Assembly: GCA_900537185.1 (NCBI GenBank)
Contig: LS999828.1
Coordinates: forward strand, 62,001-126,000
Direction of reading: 5' to 3'
Origin: Cytophagales bacterium Alg240-R148
GTDB taxonomy: Bacteria; Bacteroidota; Bacteroidia; Cytophagales; Cyclobacteriaceae
DNA: 64,000 nt
Shown in pieces: positions 34,412-42,328 of the stretch. A program made the translations under genes and the position numbers. The notes beneath the pieces were generated by a model. The model was not told where the DNA came from and made no database searches. It saw nothing but the letters and a program-made list of their open reading frames with translations. Each line of letters opens with the position of its first letter. Positions within the stretch are counted from its first letter, which is position 1.

Positions 34412-35044
34412 ATGTCAAAATCAGAAAAAGTAGAAGACATTCTACAGGACTTAGAAAAATTGTACCCTGAGGTACCGGTTCCATTGGACCATAAAGATCC
34501 TTACACTTTGTTAATTGCAGTATTGCTGTCTGCGCAGTGTACCGATGCAAGGGTAAACAAAATCACTCCCAAACTTTTTAGCCAGGCCGACACCCCATTT
34601 GATATGATCCGGCTAACAGTAGAAGAAATAAGAGACATCATCAGGCCCTGTGGTTTGTCTCCCAGAAAATCCAAGGCTATTTTTGATTTATCCCATATAT
34701 TAATTGATAAATATGAAGGAGAAGTGCCGCAGGACTTTGAAAAACTGGAAGAATTACCCGGAGTAGGACATAAAACTGCTGGTGTAGTAATGGCCCAGGC
34801 ATTTGGAGTACCAGCATTTCCTGTGGACACCCACATCCACCGTTTGGCATATCGCTGGGGGCTGACCAATGGTAAAAATGTAGAGCAAACAGAAAAAGAT
34901 CTTAAAAGATTAACACCAAAATCGCTATGGAATAAGTTACATTTACAAATTATTTTTTACGGACGAGAGTACTGCCCGGCAAGGGGCCACGTGGTGGAGA
35001 ATTGTCCCATTTGCAAAAAACACATTCGAAAGAGTTTAATTTAA
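34412..35044 (+). CDS. nth: Endonuclease III
   Basis: 210 residues. Helix-hairpin-helix LPGVGHKTAG with catalytic Lys121, and VDTHIHRLAYRWG with catalytic Asp139. It removes oxidised pyrimidines from DNA and cuts the abasic site. The C-terminal cluster is unusual: Cys188, Cys198 and Cys201 (C-x9-C-x2-C) then KKHIRKSLI and stop, whereas E. coli Nth has C-x6-C-x2-C-x5-C for a 4Fe-4S cluster. Only three Cys remain, with a His at 204. Starts directly after the namZ stop. Confidence 0.92.
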   Translation: MSKSEKVEDILQDLEKLYPEVPVPLDHKDPYTLLIAVLLSAQCTDARVNKITPKLFSQADTPFDMIRLTVEEIRDIIRPCGLSPRKSKAIFDLSHILIDKYEGEVPQDFEKLEELPGVGHKTAGVVMAQAFGVPAFPVDTHIHRLAYRWGLTNGKNVEQTEKDLKRLTPKSLWNKLHLQIIFYGREYCPARGHVVENCPICKKHIRKSLI

Positions 35045-35049
35045 CATTG

Positions 35050-35994
35050 ATGACCAACGACCTAAGAATCATTTACATGGGAACACCTGACTTTGCTGTT
35101 CCTTCCTTAAAAATACTAGTGGACAATGGGTACAAGGTGGTGGCTGTAGTCACAGCACCAGACAGACCAAAAGGGCGTGGAAAAAAATTAGGTACAAGTC
35201 CAGTAAAAGATTATGCGTTGGCACAAGGCCTGCCCATTCTACAACCTACCAATTTAAAATCGGCGGCTTTTATTGAGGAGTTAAAGAGTTATAACGCCAA
35301 TTTACAAATTATTGTAGCTTTTAGAATGTTACCAGAGGTAGTATGGTCGATGCCTTCTATTGGCTCTTTCAATTTACATGGTTCTTTGCTTCCTCAATAC
35401 CGCGGTGCAGCCCCTATTAACTGGGCCATTATAAACGGAGAAAAAGAAACAGGGGTAACTACTTTTTTCTTAAAGCACGAAATAGATACAGGCAATATAA
35501 TCTTTCAGGAAAAAGAACCTATAAACGACGACGACGACATGGGTACCATGTATTACCGCCTCATGGAACGTGGTGCCCAATTAGTTTTGAAAACGGTTGC
35601 TGCCATTGCTTCTAATTCCTATACCTTGACCCCTCAAGAGGAACTACCGACTACCCAACATGCACCAAAAATATTCAAAGAAACCTGTGCTATAAATTGG
35701 CAGCAAAACGCTGTCGATGTTCGCAATTTTATACGAGGACTAAGCCCGTACCCAGCAGCATGGACCACCATTGAAAACAAAACTTTTAAAATATTCAAAG
35801 CCAGTTTCGTGGAGGATTTAAATTTATCCCCAGGCCAATACCAATCGGACGGAAAAAATTATTTATATATCGGTTGCAAAGAAGGAACATTGTCCGTTGA
35901 ATCCCTTCAAATGGAAGGTAAAAAACGGATGGAAATAAAAGACTTGTTAAGAGGGTATCAGATTAAAGCAGGTACCATAGCCCCAAAAATTTAG
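35050..35994 (+). CDS. fmt: Methionyl-tRNA formyltransferase
   Basis: 314 residues from the ATG at 35050; the longer frame from 35002 overlaps nth and is not family-like. Seen: IIYMGTPDFAVPSLKIL, TAPDRPKGRGKK, FNLHGSLLPQYRGAAPINWAI (formyl-THF site with the conserved HGSLLP), GVTTFFLKHEIDTGNI (catalytic Asp), and a C-terminal OB-like domain with VRNFIRGLSPYPAAW. Adds formyl groups to initiator Met-tRNA. In the same operon as folA, which maintains the folate pool it uses. Confidence 0.96.
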   Translation: MTNDLRIIYMGTPDFAVPSLKILVDNGYKVVAVVTAPDRPKGRGKKLGTSPVKDYALAQGLPILQPTNLKSAAFIEELKSYNANLQIIVAFRMLPEVVWSMPSIGSFNLHGSLLPQYRGAAPINWAIINGEKETGVTTFFLKHEIDTGNIIFQEKEPINDDDDMGTMYYRLMERGAQLVLKTVAAIASNSYTLTPQEELPTTQHAPKIFKETCAINWQQNAVDVRNFIRGLSPYPAAWTTIENKTFKIFKASFVEDLNLSPGQYQSDGKNYLYIGCKEGTLSVESLQMEGKKRMEIKDLLRGYQIKAGTIAPKI

Positions 35995-35999
35995 CAGAA

Positions 36000-36500
36000 A
36001 TGAAAATATCAATGATCGCGGCGGTAGCCAAAAATCGAGTAATAGGAAAAGACAACGACCTGGTATGGCACCTGCCAGATGACATGCGTTTCTTCGTTGA
36101 AAAGACCAAAGGACACCATGTAATTATGGGAAGGAAAAACTGGGAATCCTTACCTCCCAAATTCCAACCTCTTCCCAATCGACCCAATCTAGTGCTGTCT
36201 GCCAATGCAAACTATCCGCTTCAAGGTGCCGTTTTGCTGCACGATATGGAACAGGCATTGGACTTAGCTAAAGAAGCTGGAGAAGATGAAGCTTTTATTA
36301 TTGGGGGTGGGCAAATATACACCATAGGCCTGGATTTTGCCGACCGCATGTATATAACGGAAGTAGATGCTGCTCCAGAGGGAGATAGTTTTTATCCAGA
36401 ATTTGATCGAGACCAATGGAAGGAAGTTTCTAGAGAACACCACCCAGAAGACAAGCGCCACCCACATGCATTTGACTTTGTAGTTTACGAAAAAGTTTAA
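36000..36500 (+). CDS. folA: Dihydrofolate reductase
   Basis: 166 residues. Seen: MIAAVAKNRVIGKDNDLVWHLPDDM (folate/NADPH loop, with the conserved W and acidic Asp), HHVIMGRKNWESLPPKFQPLPNRPNLVLS, and EAFIIGGGQIYTIGLDFADRMYITEVD (conserved GGxxIY). Reduces dihydrofolate to tetrahydrofolate in the cytosol. Five bases after fmt and one base before the SDR gene. Confidence 0.96.
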   Translation: MKISMIAAVAKNRVIGKDNDLVWHLPDDMRFFVEKTKGHHVIMGRKNWESLPPKFQPLPNRPNLVLSANANYPLQGAVLLHDMEQALDLAKEAGEDEAFIIGGGQIYTIGLDFADRMYITEVDAAPEGDSFYPEFDRDQWKEVSREHHPEDKRHPHAFDFVVYEKV

Positions 36501-36501
36501 A

Positions 36502-37296
36502 TTGAAGTATTTTAAAGGTAAGAAAATATGGATCACCGGTGCTTCTTCTGGCATAGGTAAAGCATTAGTAGGACAGCTTAGCACCGTGCCGTGTACGCTC
36601 GTCATTTCTTCTAGAAATACGGAAGCATTAAACAAAATCCAACAAGACAATAAAGGACTGGCAAAAATTAAGGTGGTGCCATTAGACTTAGAAGCCATTT
36701 CAGGACATTCTTCTTTGGTTAACAAGTTAATACAAGACCTACAGAACATTGACATTGTTGTCCTCAACGCCGGTATTAGCCAAAGATCTTTAGTGGAAAC
36801 CACCGTTTTTTCTGTATATCAGAAAATGATGCAGGTCAATTATTTTGGTAATATTTCAATTACCAAGGCTCTACTTCCTTTCATTAAAAAACAAAAATCA
36901 GGACATTTTGTCGTTGTTACCAGCCTGACTGGTAAATTTGGAACCCCTTATCGTTCTGGATATGCGGCATCCAAACATGCGCTACATGGTTTTTTTGAGA
37001 GTTTATACCTAGAAGAATACCAGAACGGAGTGGACGTCACTTTGGTTTGTCCAGGATTTGTTAAAACCCAACTGAGCTACAACGCACTTACAGAAAACAA
37101 CCAACCCCTGAACCAGTTGGACCAGGCGCAGGCCAATGGGATGGCCCCTTCCATCTTTGCTAACAAGATGTTGCGGGCTATTGAAAAGAGAAAATACGAA
37201 GTGTATATAGGCGGTAAAGAAACCATTGGCATTTATCTTAAGCGCATCAGTACGCAATTGTTTTTATGGGCTATAAAACGCTCAAGTGTTAGGTAA
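36502..37296 (+). CDS. Short-chain dehydrogenase/reductase (SDR)
   Basis: 264 residues, TTG start one base after the folA stop. Seen: WITGASSGIGKALV (NAD(P) loop), LNAGISQRS (NAG motif), VVVTSLTGKFGTPYRSGYAASKHAL (catalytic Ser and Tyr-xxx-Lys). C-terminal region YLKRISTQLFLWAIKRS contains a hydrophobic patch that may anchor it at the membrane, as in SDR7-like family members. Substrate unknown. No ATG lies close enough to the conserved N-terminus, so TTG is used. Last gene of the namZ operon. Confidence 0.88.
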   Translation: MKYFKGKKIWITGASSGIGKALVGQLSTVPCTLVISSRNTEALNKIQQDNKGLAKIKVVPLDLEAISGHSSLVNKLIQDLQNIDIVVLNAGISQRSLVETTVFSVYQKMMQVNYFGNISITKALLPFIKKQKSGHFVVVTSLTGKFGTPYRSGYAASKHALHGFFESLYLEEYQNGVDVTLVCPGFVKTQLSYNALTENNQPLNQLDQAQANGMAPSIFANKMLRAIEKRKYEVYIGGKETIGIYLKRISTQLFLWAIKRSSVR

Positions 37297-37405
37297 TCAA
37301 TACACTGCATTGTATAATATTCAAGAATAACTGCTTAAGTGTTGTAGTTTCTAACAAAGTATGGTTATTTTGGATTCAAATTTTTATTACTATAGAAAAG
37401 AAAAA

Positions 37406-38041
37406 ATGAAAAAGGCAATTTTGCTTGTGATAGCAGTACTTGGATTTGTATCTGCTCAGGCACAATCTGTAGAGTTAATCCCATACTATGGGTTTCAGTT
37501 AGGTGGTAGCTTCTACTATTACACCCAAAACGGTAAGTATGTTGAAAAGGCCAAAGTGAAAGACAACCCCAATTATGGTGTTGGTTTGAACGTAAACGTT
37601 GACGATGAAACCACCATTGAACTCATGTGGAACAGAATGGATTCCCATACAGATTTATATTATAACTTTGAAAACCATCGAGTAGATGTTGTTTCTGAAT
37701 ATTATACACTCGGTGGGCTTAAAAACTTTCCAAACGGCAATGTCGTTCCTTTTGTTGGTGGCTCTTTAGGAGTAGGTGTCTTTACATTTAAAGAAGGCAG
37801 TAAAACAGAAAAAGCGACTAGGTTTGCTGGTACTTTGCAAGGAGGAGCCAAAATATATTTTTCTGATAGAGTTGGCATAAGACTTCAAGCAAGAATGCTC
37901 ATACCGATGTACTTTAGTGGTGTTGGACTTGGTTGCGGGATCAGCACAGGTGGTAGCAGCTGTGGGGGTGGCGCCACTTTTGGTTCTGAAATTCTTCAGG
38001 GAGACTTCACCGGTGGTTTGATAATAAAATTGAAAGATTAA
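37406..38041 (+). CDS. Outer-membrane beta-barrel protein
   Basis: 211 residues from the ATG at 37406 (MKKAILLVIAVLGFVSAQAQ signal). Strand-like segments with aromatic/Gly alternation: ELIPYYGFQLGGSFYYY, YGVGLNVNVDD, GGLKNFPNG, VPFVGGSLGVGVFTF, RFAGTLQGGAKIYFSD, VGIRLQARMLIPMYFSG, then a Gly/Ser/Cys-rich loop GCGISTGGSSCGGG. Ends FTGGLIIKLKD. A porin-like barrel of about eight strands. Its ATG-to-stop is followed after 16 bases by a DUF4136 lipoprotein, so the two are a pair. A similar pair lies on the other strand at 39.7-41.0 kb. Confidence 0.82.
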   Translation: MKKAILLVIAVLGFVSAQAQSVELIPYYGFQLGGSFYYYTQNGKYVEKAKVKDNPNYGVGLNVNVDDETTIELMWNRMDSHTDLYYNFENHRVDVVSEYYTLGGLKNFPNGNVVPFVGGSLGVGVFTFKEGSKTEKATRFAGTLQGGAKIYFSDRVGIRLQARMLIPMYFSGVGLGCGISTGGSSCGGGATFGSEILQGDFTGGLIIKLKD

Positions 38042-38057
38042 AAGAATAATATATACT

Positions 38058-38645
38058 ATGAAAAATTTATTACATAAAGCAATGGGGCTTATGGCCTTTG
38101 TATTTATTGTTGCTAGTTGTAGCCCTATATCTGTAGTTACAGATATGGACAAAACTGCTGATTTCACAAAACATAAAACCTATTATTTTCTTCCATGGAG
38201 TGAAGACAATTCGAGCCTTGTTAATCAATTGGATCAAAAAAGATTGTACGATGCCGTTAGGTTGGAATTGAACAAAAGAGGTTATTCTGAAGTTAAAGAA
38301 AATGGTGATTTGGCAATCAACTTATTAATTATTCTAGAAAAGAAAACGGGAAAAACAGCTTACACCAACCATTATAACCCAGGCGGTTACTACGGTGGTT
38401 ACGGATATGGATATGGTGGCATAGGATATGGCGGTACCTCTACAACCTACTTCAATGAGTACGACTACCTTAAAGGTACATTAATCATTGACGTTTTTGA
38501 CCACAACGCTAAGAAGTTAATCTGGCAAGGGGCTGGAGTAAAAACGATTGAAGAAGGTGGTAGTAAAAACCCTGAAAAAGCAACCAACAAAGCGGTGGAA
38601 GCCATCATGGTAAAATACCCTGTTGCTAAAAAGAAATCGAAATAA
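38058..38645 (+). CDS. DUF4136 lipoprotein
   Basis: 195 residues. Lipobox VASC at about residues 18-21 (FIVASCSPIS). Then TADFTKHKTYYFLPWSED, a typical DUF4136 opening, KRLYDAVRLELNKRGYSEV and DLAINLLIILEKKTGK, followed by a Gly/Tyr-rich loop NPGGYYGGYGYGYGGIGYGG and GTLIIDVFDHNAKKLIWQGAGVKTI. DUF4136 lipoproteins sit in the periplasmic leaflet or outer membrane; function unknown. Follows an outer-membrane barrel gene by 16 bases. Confidence 0.9.
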   Translation: MKNLLHKAMGLMAFVFIVASCSPISVVTDMDKTADFTKHKTYYFLPWSEDNSSLVNQLDQKRLYDAVRLELNKRGYSEVKENGDLAINLLIILEKKTGKTAYTNHYNPGGYYGGYGYGYGGIGYGGTSTTYFNEYDYLKGTLIIDVFDHNAKKLIWQGAGVKTIEEGGSKNPEKATNKAVEAIMVKYPVAKKKSK

Positions 38646-38670
38646 TTAATACTTATTCTGCATTAAAATA

Positions 38671-38705
38671 AAAAAAGGCATCAGGTAAAAAAGATGCCTT
38701 TTTTT
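38671..38705. terminator. Bidirectional terminator between convergent operons
   Basis: AAAAAAGGCATC (38671-38682), 10-base loop, GATGCC (38693-38698), then seven T's. A and T runs on both sides allow use on both strands; the stop codon of the minus-strand gene lies at its right edge. Confidence 0.85.
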
Positions 38706-39423
38706 ATTCTTCAATCTCTGTTTTTTTCTTGTTTGCCTTCCCTTTACCTATTGGTATGCGAACATAAAAGTTCAGGGAACTGTTGGTGATTTTTTCTGGA
38801 CTGTCTTTGTAGATATTGGTAAGCCCTTGGTAATATTTCACACCAAAACTCATCCCCAACCCTTGTAACAATCGATAGCCAAGGTTAACACCAACCCCGG
38901 CATCTATCCTATTATAGAGATCGGTGTTTTTTTTACTGTATTCTAAATCTCCTCCATTTTCTTCTACCACAAAAGTATCTACAGCTTTAGACATCAGCCC
39001 CAACTGAGGCCCGGCAGAAATATAAAAATGAGAGTCGAATCTATATTGCAAATAAATCGGCACATAAAAATAACTCAATTTACGCTGTACTTCGCCCCCA
39101 TCGCTAAAAACCACATCCAATTCTGGAACACCAGTAGAATACGGTTTTATTCCATTGGCACCAACGTTGGACTTTACCAATACGCCCGTTTCCAAATACA
39201 GCTTTTCCTGCATCAAAATATTAAAATAAAAACCGAGATTAAAATTGGTTCTACCTTTGGCCTCTTCTATTTCTTGAAGATAAGATCGGTTGAAACCTCC
39301 CTCAAGTCCAAACTCAATTTTTCCAGAATTTAATTTATCCCCAAGCAGGATGGATATCAATACTTGGCTTTTGGCTGTAGCTCCCCACATAAGGAACAAC
39401 CCTAATACAATCACCTTTTTCAT
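38704..39423 (-). CDS. PorT-like outer-membrane beta-barrel protein
   Basis: 239 residues. Signal MKKVIVLGLFLMWGATAKSQ. Seen: FGLEGGFNRSYLQ, GFYFNILMQEKLYLETGVLVKS, LSYFYVPIYLQYRFDSHFYISAGPQLGLMS (the VPI/L-x-x-x-Y-R-F motif of PorT-type barrels) and DAGVGVNLGYRLLQGLGMSFGVKYYQGLTNIY. The C-terminus is a Lys/Glu-rich tail, GKANKKKTEIEE. It probably forms a barrel in the outer membrane; no ligand known. The gene for a small secreted protein lies 6 bases upstream, so the two are co-transcribed. Confidence 0.85.
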   Translation of the reverse strand: MKKVIVLGLFLMWGATAKSQVLISILLGDKLNSGKIEFGLEGGFNRSYLQEIEEAKGRTNFNLGFYFNILMQEKLYLETGVLVKSNVGANGIKPYSTGVPELDVVFSDGGEVQRKLSYFYVPIYLQYRFDSHFYISAGPQLGLMSKAVDTFVVEENGGDLEYSKKNTDLYNRIDAGVGVNLGYRLLQGLGMSFGVKYYQGLTNIYKDSPEKITNSSLNFYVRIPIGKGKANKKKTEIEE

Positions 39424-39429
39424 AATTAT

Positions 39430-39612
39430 TTACTTTTTGGGCCCAAAAATTGGAAGTACATAATTGTAATCCAAACTTTTAAGACTATCGGTATAGGCCT
39501 GCCTTTTTTTAGAAAAAGACCTCCAAGACACTCCTTGAGCCTGGGCCGTGGGAGCAATGAGGCCAAACAGCAACAAAGTCAAAATTGAAAATTCGAATAC
39601 TTTTTTTCTCAT
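39430..39612 (-). CDS. Small secreted protein
   Basis: 60 residues. N-terminus MRKKVFEFSILTLLLFGLIAPTAQAQ is a clear signal peptide, leaving a mature peptide of about 34 residues (GVSWRSFSKKRQAYTDSL... PIFGPKK), basic and without Cys. The gene precedes a PorT-like barrel gene by 6 bases on the same strand. I do not recognise a family. It may be an accessory peptide of the barrel; this is inference from position. Confidence 0.6.
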   Translation of the reverse strand: MRKKVFEFSILTLLLFGLIAPTAQAQGVSWRSFSKKRQAYTDSLKSLDYNYVLPIFGPKK

Positions 39613-39638
39613 AACAACGCATTGTTACAACAATATAA

Positions 39639-39666
39639 AAAAAGCCCCTGCAAAACAGGGGCTTTT
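39639..39666 (-). terminator. Terminator of the barrel gene at 39692-40303
   Basis: AAAAAGCCCCTG (39639-39650), CAAAA loop, CAGGGGCTTTT (39656-39666). On the minus strand the A run becomes the T tract after the stem. Confidence 0.85.
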
Positions 39667-39691
39667 AATAATAAAAGTTATGTCTTAAAGT

Positions 39692-40303
39692 CTATATCGG
39701 AAGTATAAACCCTACATTGATATTCAAACTGGACAAACCTCCAGATATTTCTCTGTACTCATACCCAGGCATCATGTTGTACTTCACTTTGATGTTCAAC
39801 CCAGAATAATCATAGTAGGTGGTAAATGGTATTGCTATGCCAATCTCTGGAGAAATGGCAAATGGCCATTTGGTTTCAACAAACCCGTATCTTCCAAACC
39901 ACTGCTCGTATTTCACACTTTGTGCACCAATAGCCAATCCAAAATAGGGCTGAAAACCACCTTCCATTGAAGGAGCGTACTTAACGTGTGCCATAACTGG
40001 AACAAAACTAACATACCTAGTTTGAACGGCACTTAACGAAGAGGTTCCGTCTACATAGGTTGCTCTATTAATTTTTTGAGAGTGGTAATTCCATCCTGAA
40101 GTCATTCCCACCATAATATTGCTTGTCACTTCGAAACCTAAATCAAATTCAAAACCACTGCTGCTGGTATTTTCAGTATAATCTTTTAATGATCCGAAAG
40201 GAATACTCGACGACCAATTCAAGGCCAAATAACTGTTTACCTGCGCTTCGGTGTTGGCTACTATTCCAACCACCAGCGCTACCAATAAATATATCTTTTT
40301 CAT
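39692..40303 (-). CDS. Outer-membrane beta-barrel protein
   Basis: 203 residues with signal MKKIYLLVALVVGIVANTEAQ. Seen: YLALNWSSSIPFGSLKDYTENTSSSGFEFDLGFEVTSNIMVGMTSGW, YVSFVPVMAHVKYAPSMEGGFQPYFGLAIGAQ and SPEIGIAIPF, a pattern of OmpW/OprF-like small barrels. Ends LNINVGFILPI. It follows a DUF4136 lipoprotein by 9 bases in the same direction, mirroring the pair at 37.4-38.6 kb, though the barrel sequences are not closely alike. Function unknown. Confidence 0.82.
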   Translation of the reverse strand: MKKIYLLVALVVGIVANTEAQVNSYLALNWSSSIPFGSLKDYTENTSSSGFEFDLGFEVTSNIMVGMTSGWNYHSQKINRATYVDGTSSLSAVQTRYVSFVPVMAHVKYAPSMEGGFQPYFGLAIGAQSVKYEQWFGRYGFVETKWPFAISPEIGIAIPFTTYYDYSGLNIKVKYNMMPGYEYREISGGLSSLNINVGFILPI

Positions 40304-40312
40304 AGCTGGGAC

Positions 40313-40972
40313 TTAATTGATTTTTTGGATGTATGGAGAAATTTCAAAGCAGGTTTTTACACCTCTCAAAGCGCGTTGTGCATCATTAGAAGTAGAACTA
40401 GACAATATTCCGTTCATTCCAGAGTACCAAATCACCTTGTACTTCTCTTCGCCTTCTATTTCTATCGGGTTTTGAATATCAATCATTTCTAACAAAACAG
40501 AACCTGTTTGATAAGAATAGGTATAGCTGCATCCTCCAGGGTAATAACCTCCGCAACCATAACAAGGCCAATATCCTCCCCAGCCCCATCCAGGCCAATA
40601 ACAAGGGGTAATACCTGTACCTACCGTTAAGGTGTTTACTCTAGAAATTTGAATTCCCATATCGGTTGTAGGGACTTCTGCTTTGTCTGTCACGTGGGTA
40701 TATCCTCTGCTCTTCATTTGAGCAATTACTTCATCTCTCATGGCCCAGTCTATTTCTTCATCTGACCATTCCCATTCACCATCCTTATTCAACTTTCGAA
40801 CAGAATCAGCTACATAAAAAGTTGTAAGATTCCCAAAAACTGCGTCTTCATCATAGTTTGCAGCAATCAAATCTGCCTCTTCTAATGACAAATTTTCATC
40901 TGGCTTAGAACATTGAAAAATGGTAGCCAATACCAGCAACACCATTGCTCCTCCAATTAGTCTTTTTATCAT
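40313..40972 (-). CDS. DUF4136 lipoprotein
   Basis: 219 residues. N-terminus GGAMVLLVLATIFQCSKP has a lipobox-like Phe-Gln-Cys, less typical than LVGC but usable. Then TTFYVADSVRKLN, MKSRGYTHVTDKAEVPTTDMGIQISRVNTL, a Trp/Gly/Tyr/Cys-rich loop (CYWPGWGWGGYWPCYGCGGYYPGG), and LEMIDIQNP, matching DUF4136. Its position directly before an outer-membrane barrel gene mirrors the other DUF4136 pair in the window. Function unknown. Confidence 0.85.
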   Translation of the reverse strand: MIKRLIGGAMVLLVLATIFQCSKPDENLSLEEADLIAANYDEDAVFGNLTTFYVADSVRKLNKDGEWEWSDEEIDWAMRDEVIAQMKSRGYTHVTDKAEVPTTDMGIQISRVNTLTVGTGITPCYWPGWGWGGYWPCYGCGGYYPGGCSYTYSYQTGSVLLEMIDIQNPIEIEGEEKYKVIWYSGMNGILSSSTSNDAQRALRGVKTCFEISPYIQKIN

Positions 40973-41066
40973 AACATTCTCATTTATTTTTAATTAAATA
41001 CTAAAGTAAATAAATCCTTTTCTTAATAATAAATTTTAAGGTATAAAATATTCAAACAAATGCGCT

Positions 41067-41450
41067 TCAACATTGTTCATCGGTATGTTTTTCCAAAGGA
41101 TTTTTAAACAGGTCGGACTCGTCTTCATTCGGTCTTTCCGTTAAACATTGATAATCTTTTTCAACGAGTACAAAAACTGCATTGTCTTGGTTTATTTGAA
41201 CATTTCTCTCGAACCCCGTTGCATTTCCTTCTGCCCACTCCAATACTGTTGCTTTGGGTGCAAATACATTAATTGCATCGTTCTTAAATTCAGTAAAAAT
41301 CTCTGATACTTCTACACTATTTAAAGCATAAACAAGTTCTTTGTTTCCAAAATTAATGGAACTTTCTACCCTTCCTTGCTCTACAACACCAGCTACCTCT
41401 TGTTGGGACAGTCTCAACCGAATGGTATTCCCTTTTATTCTTAATTTCAT
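41067..41450 (-). CDS. Small conserved protein next to fdhD
   Basis: 127 residues, no signal or membrane segment, probably cytosolic. Begins KLRIKGNTIRLRLSQQEV, then mostly beta-rich (FAPKATVLEWAEGN, QDNAVFVLVEKDYQCLTERPNEDESDLFKNP). Two Cys, one in YQCL and one at the last residue. The arrangement resembles a protein often found next to fdhD in Bacteroidota, recently grouped as DUF7009, but I am recalling this rather than checking it. Starts 6 bases after fdhD, so the two are co-transcribed. A link to formate dehydrogenase maturation is inferred from position only. Confidence 0.7.
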   Translation of the reverse strand: MKLRIKGNTIRLRLSQQEVAGVVEQGRVESSINFGNKELVYALNSVEVSEIFTEFKNDAINVFAPKATVLEWAEGNATGFERNVQINQDNAVFVLVEKDYQCLTERPNEDESDLFKNPLEKHTDEQC

Positions 41451-41455
41451 ACTTT

Positions 41456-42292
41456 CTAATTTAAAACCCGTTGAAATCCACTGTATATATTATACTTTTT
41501 AGCCGAAGCAAACCCTATTAATGTTAAGTTAAATTGTTGTGCCAATTGAACCGACAAAGACGAAGGAGCCCCGATGCAAACCATCATGGTTATACCAGCG
41601 ACTATAGACTTTTGGACAATTTCAAAACCAGCCCTTCCACTTACCAACAATACCAAATGCTGCAGCATCTTTTTATCCATTGCAATTTGTGCTCCTATTA
41701 CTTTATCCACCGCATTGTGTCTACCAATGTCTTCTTGGGTTAAAATTATTTGTCCTTCGTTGTTTAAAAGTGCTGCAGCATGCAACCCCCCAGTATGTCT
41801 GAAAACACTTTGCTGGCCAAAAAGTTGGTCAGGCCACTGGTGGATCGCTTCTGCGTCCACTCTCAAAAAGTCTGTTAACAACGAACAGGCCGCCACCTCT
41901 ACAGCATCAATAGAAGATTTACCACATACGCCACAACTAGAAGTCATATAAAAATTCCTATCAAATTGGGTTGGGTCCAATACTACATTTGGATTCAACT
42001 CTGCTCGGATCACATTTCCTTTTTCCTCTGGTTTAACATCTTTACAATGTTTGATGCTTAATAGGTCCTTGTAGTTTGCAATAATACCTTCGGTTAATAA
42101 AAAACCGGTGGCCAAGTCTACATCCTCCCCTGGTGTTCGCATGGTTACAGCCAGTTTAATTTCCTTCCTATCTTCCAGCGGTCCAAACCCCAAACGAATC
42201 TCTAAAGGTTCTTCCGCAGCCAGAAGGTCATCCGTTGGTACTTTTACACCATTTTCGTGTCTAATTATTTTAGTTGCTTTTACTTTTTCCAT
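41456..42292 (-). CDS. fdhD: Formate dehydrogenase accessory sulfurtransferase FdhD
   Basis: 278 residues. Seen: EPLEIRLGFGP, VDLATGFLLTEGI, SSCGVCGKSSIDAV (the catalytic C-x-x-C), FRHTGGLHAAAL, EDIGRHNAVDKVIG and LLVSGRAGFEIVQKS. FdhD passes sulfur from a desulfurase to the molybdenum cofactor of formate dehydrogenase. The enzyme itself is not in this window. The gene lies only 36 bases after the fhs stop, and a strong terminator fills that gap, so its promoter must lie upstream or rely on read-through. Confidence 0.94.
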   Translation of the reverse strand: MEKVKATKIIRHENGVKVPTDDLLAAEEPLEIRLGFGPLEDRKEIKLAVTMRTPGEDVDLATGFLLTEGIIANYKDLLSIKHCKDVKPEEKGNVIRAELNPNVVLDPTQFDRNFYMTSSCGVCGKSSIDAVEVAACSLLTDFLRVDAEAIHQWPDQLFGQQSVFRHTGGLHAAALLNNEGQIILTQEDIGRHNAVDKVIGAQIAMDKKMLQHLVLLVSGRAGFEIVQKSIVAGITMMVCIGAPSSLSVQLAQQFNLTLIGFASAKKYNIYSGFQRVLN

Positions 42293-42297
42293 AGCAT

Positions 42298-42319
42298 AAA
42301 AAAAGCCCCGAAGGGCTTT
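42298..42319 (-). terminator. Terminator of fhs, directly before fdhD
   Basis: On the minus strand AAAGCCC, loop TTCG, GGGCTTT, then T's (plus-strand A's 42298-42304). The stable TTCG loop and 7-bp stem make it convincing. It ends 6 bases before the fdhD start codon. Confidence 0.8.
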
Positions 42320-42328
42320 GATTTTAAT

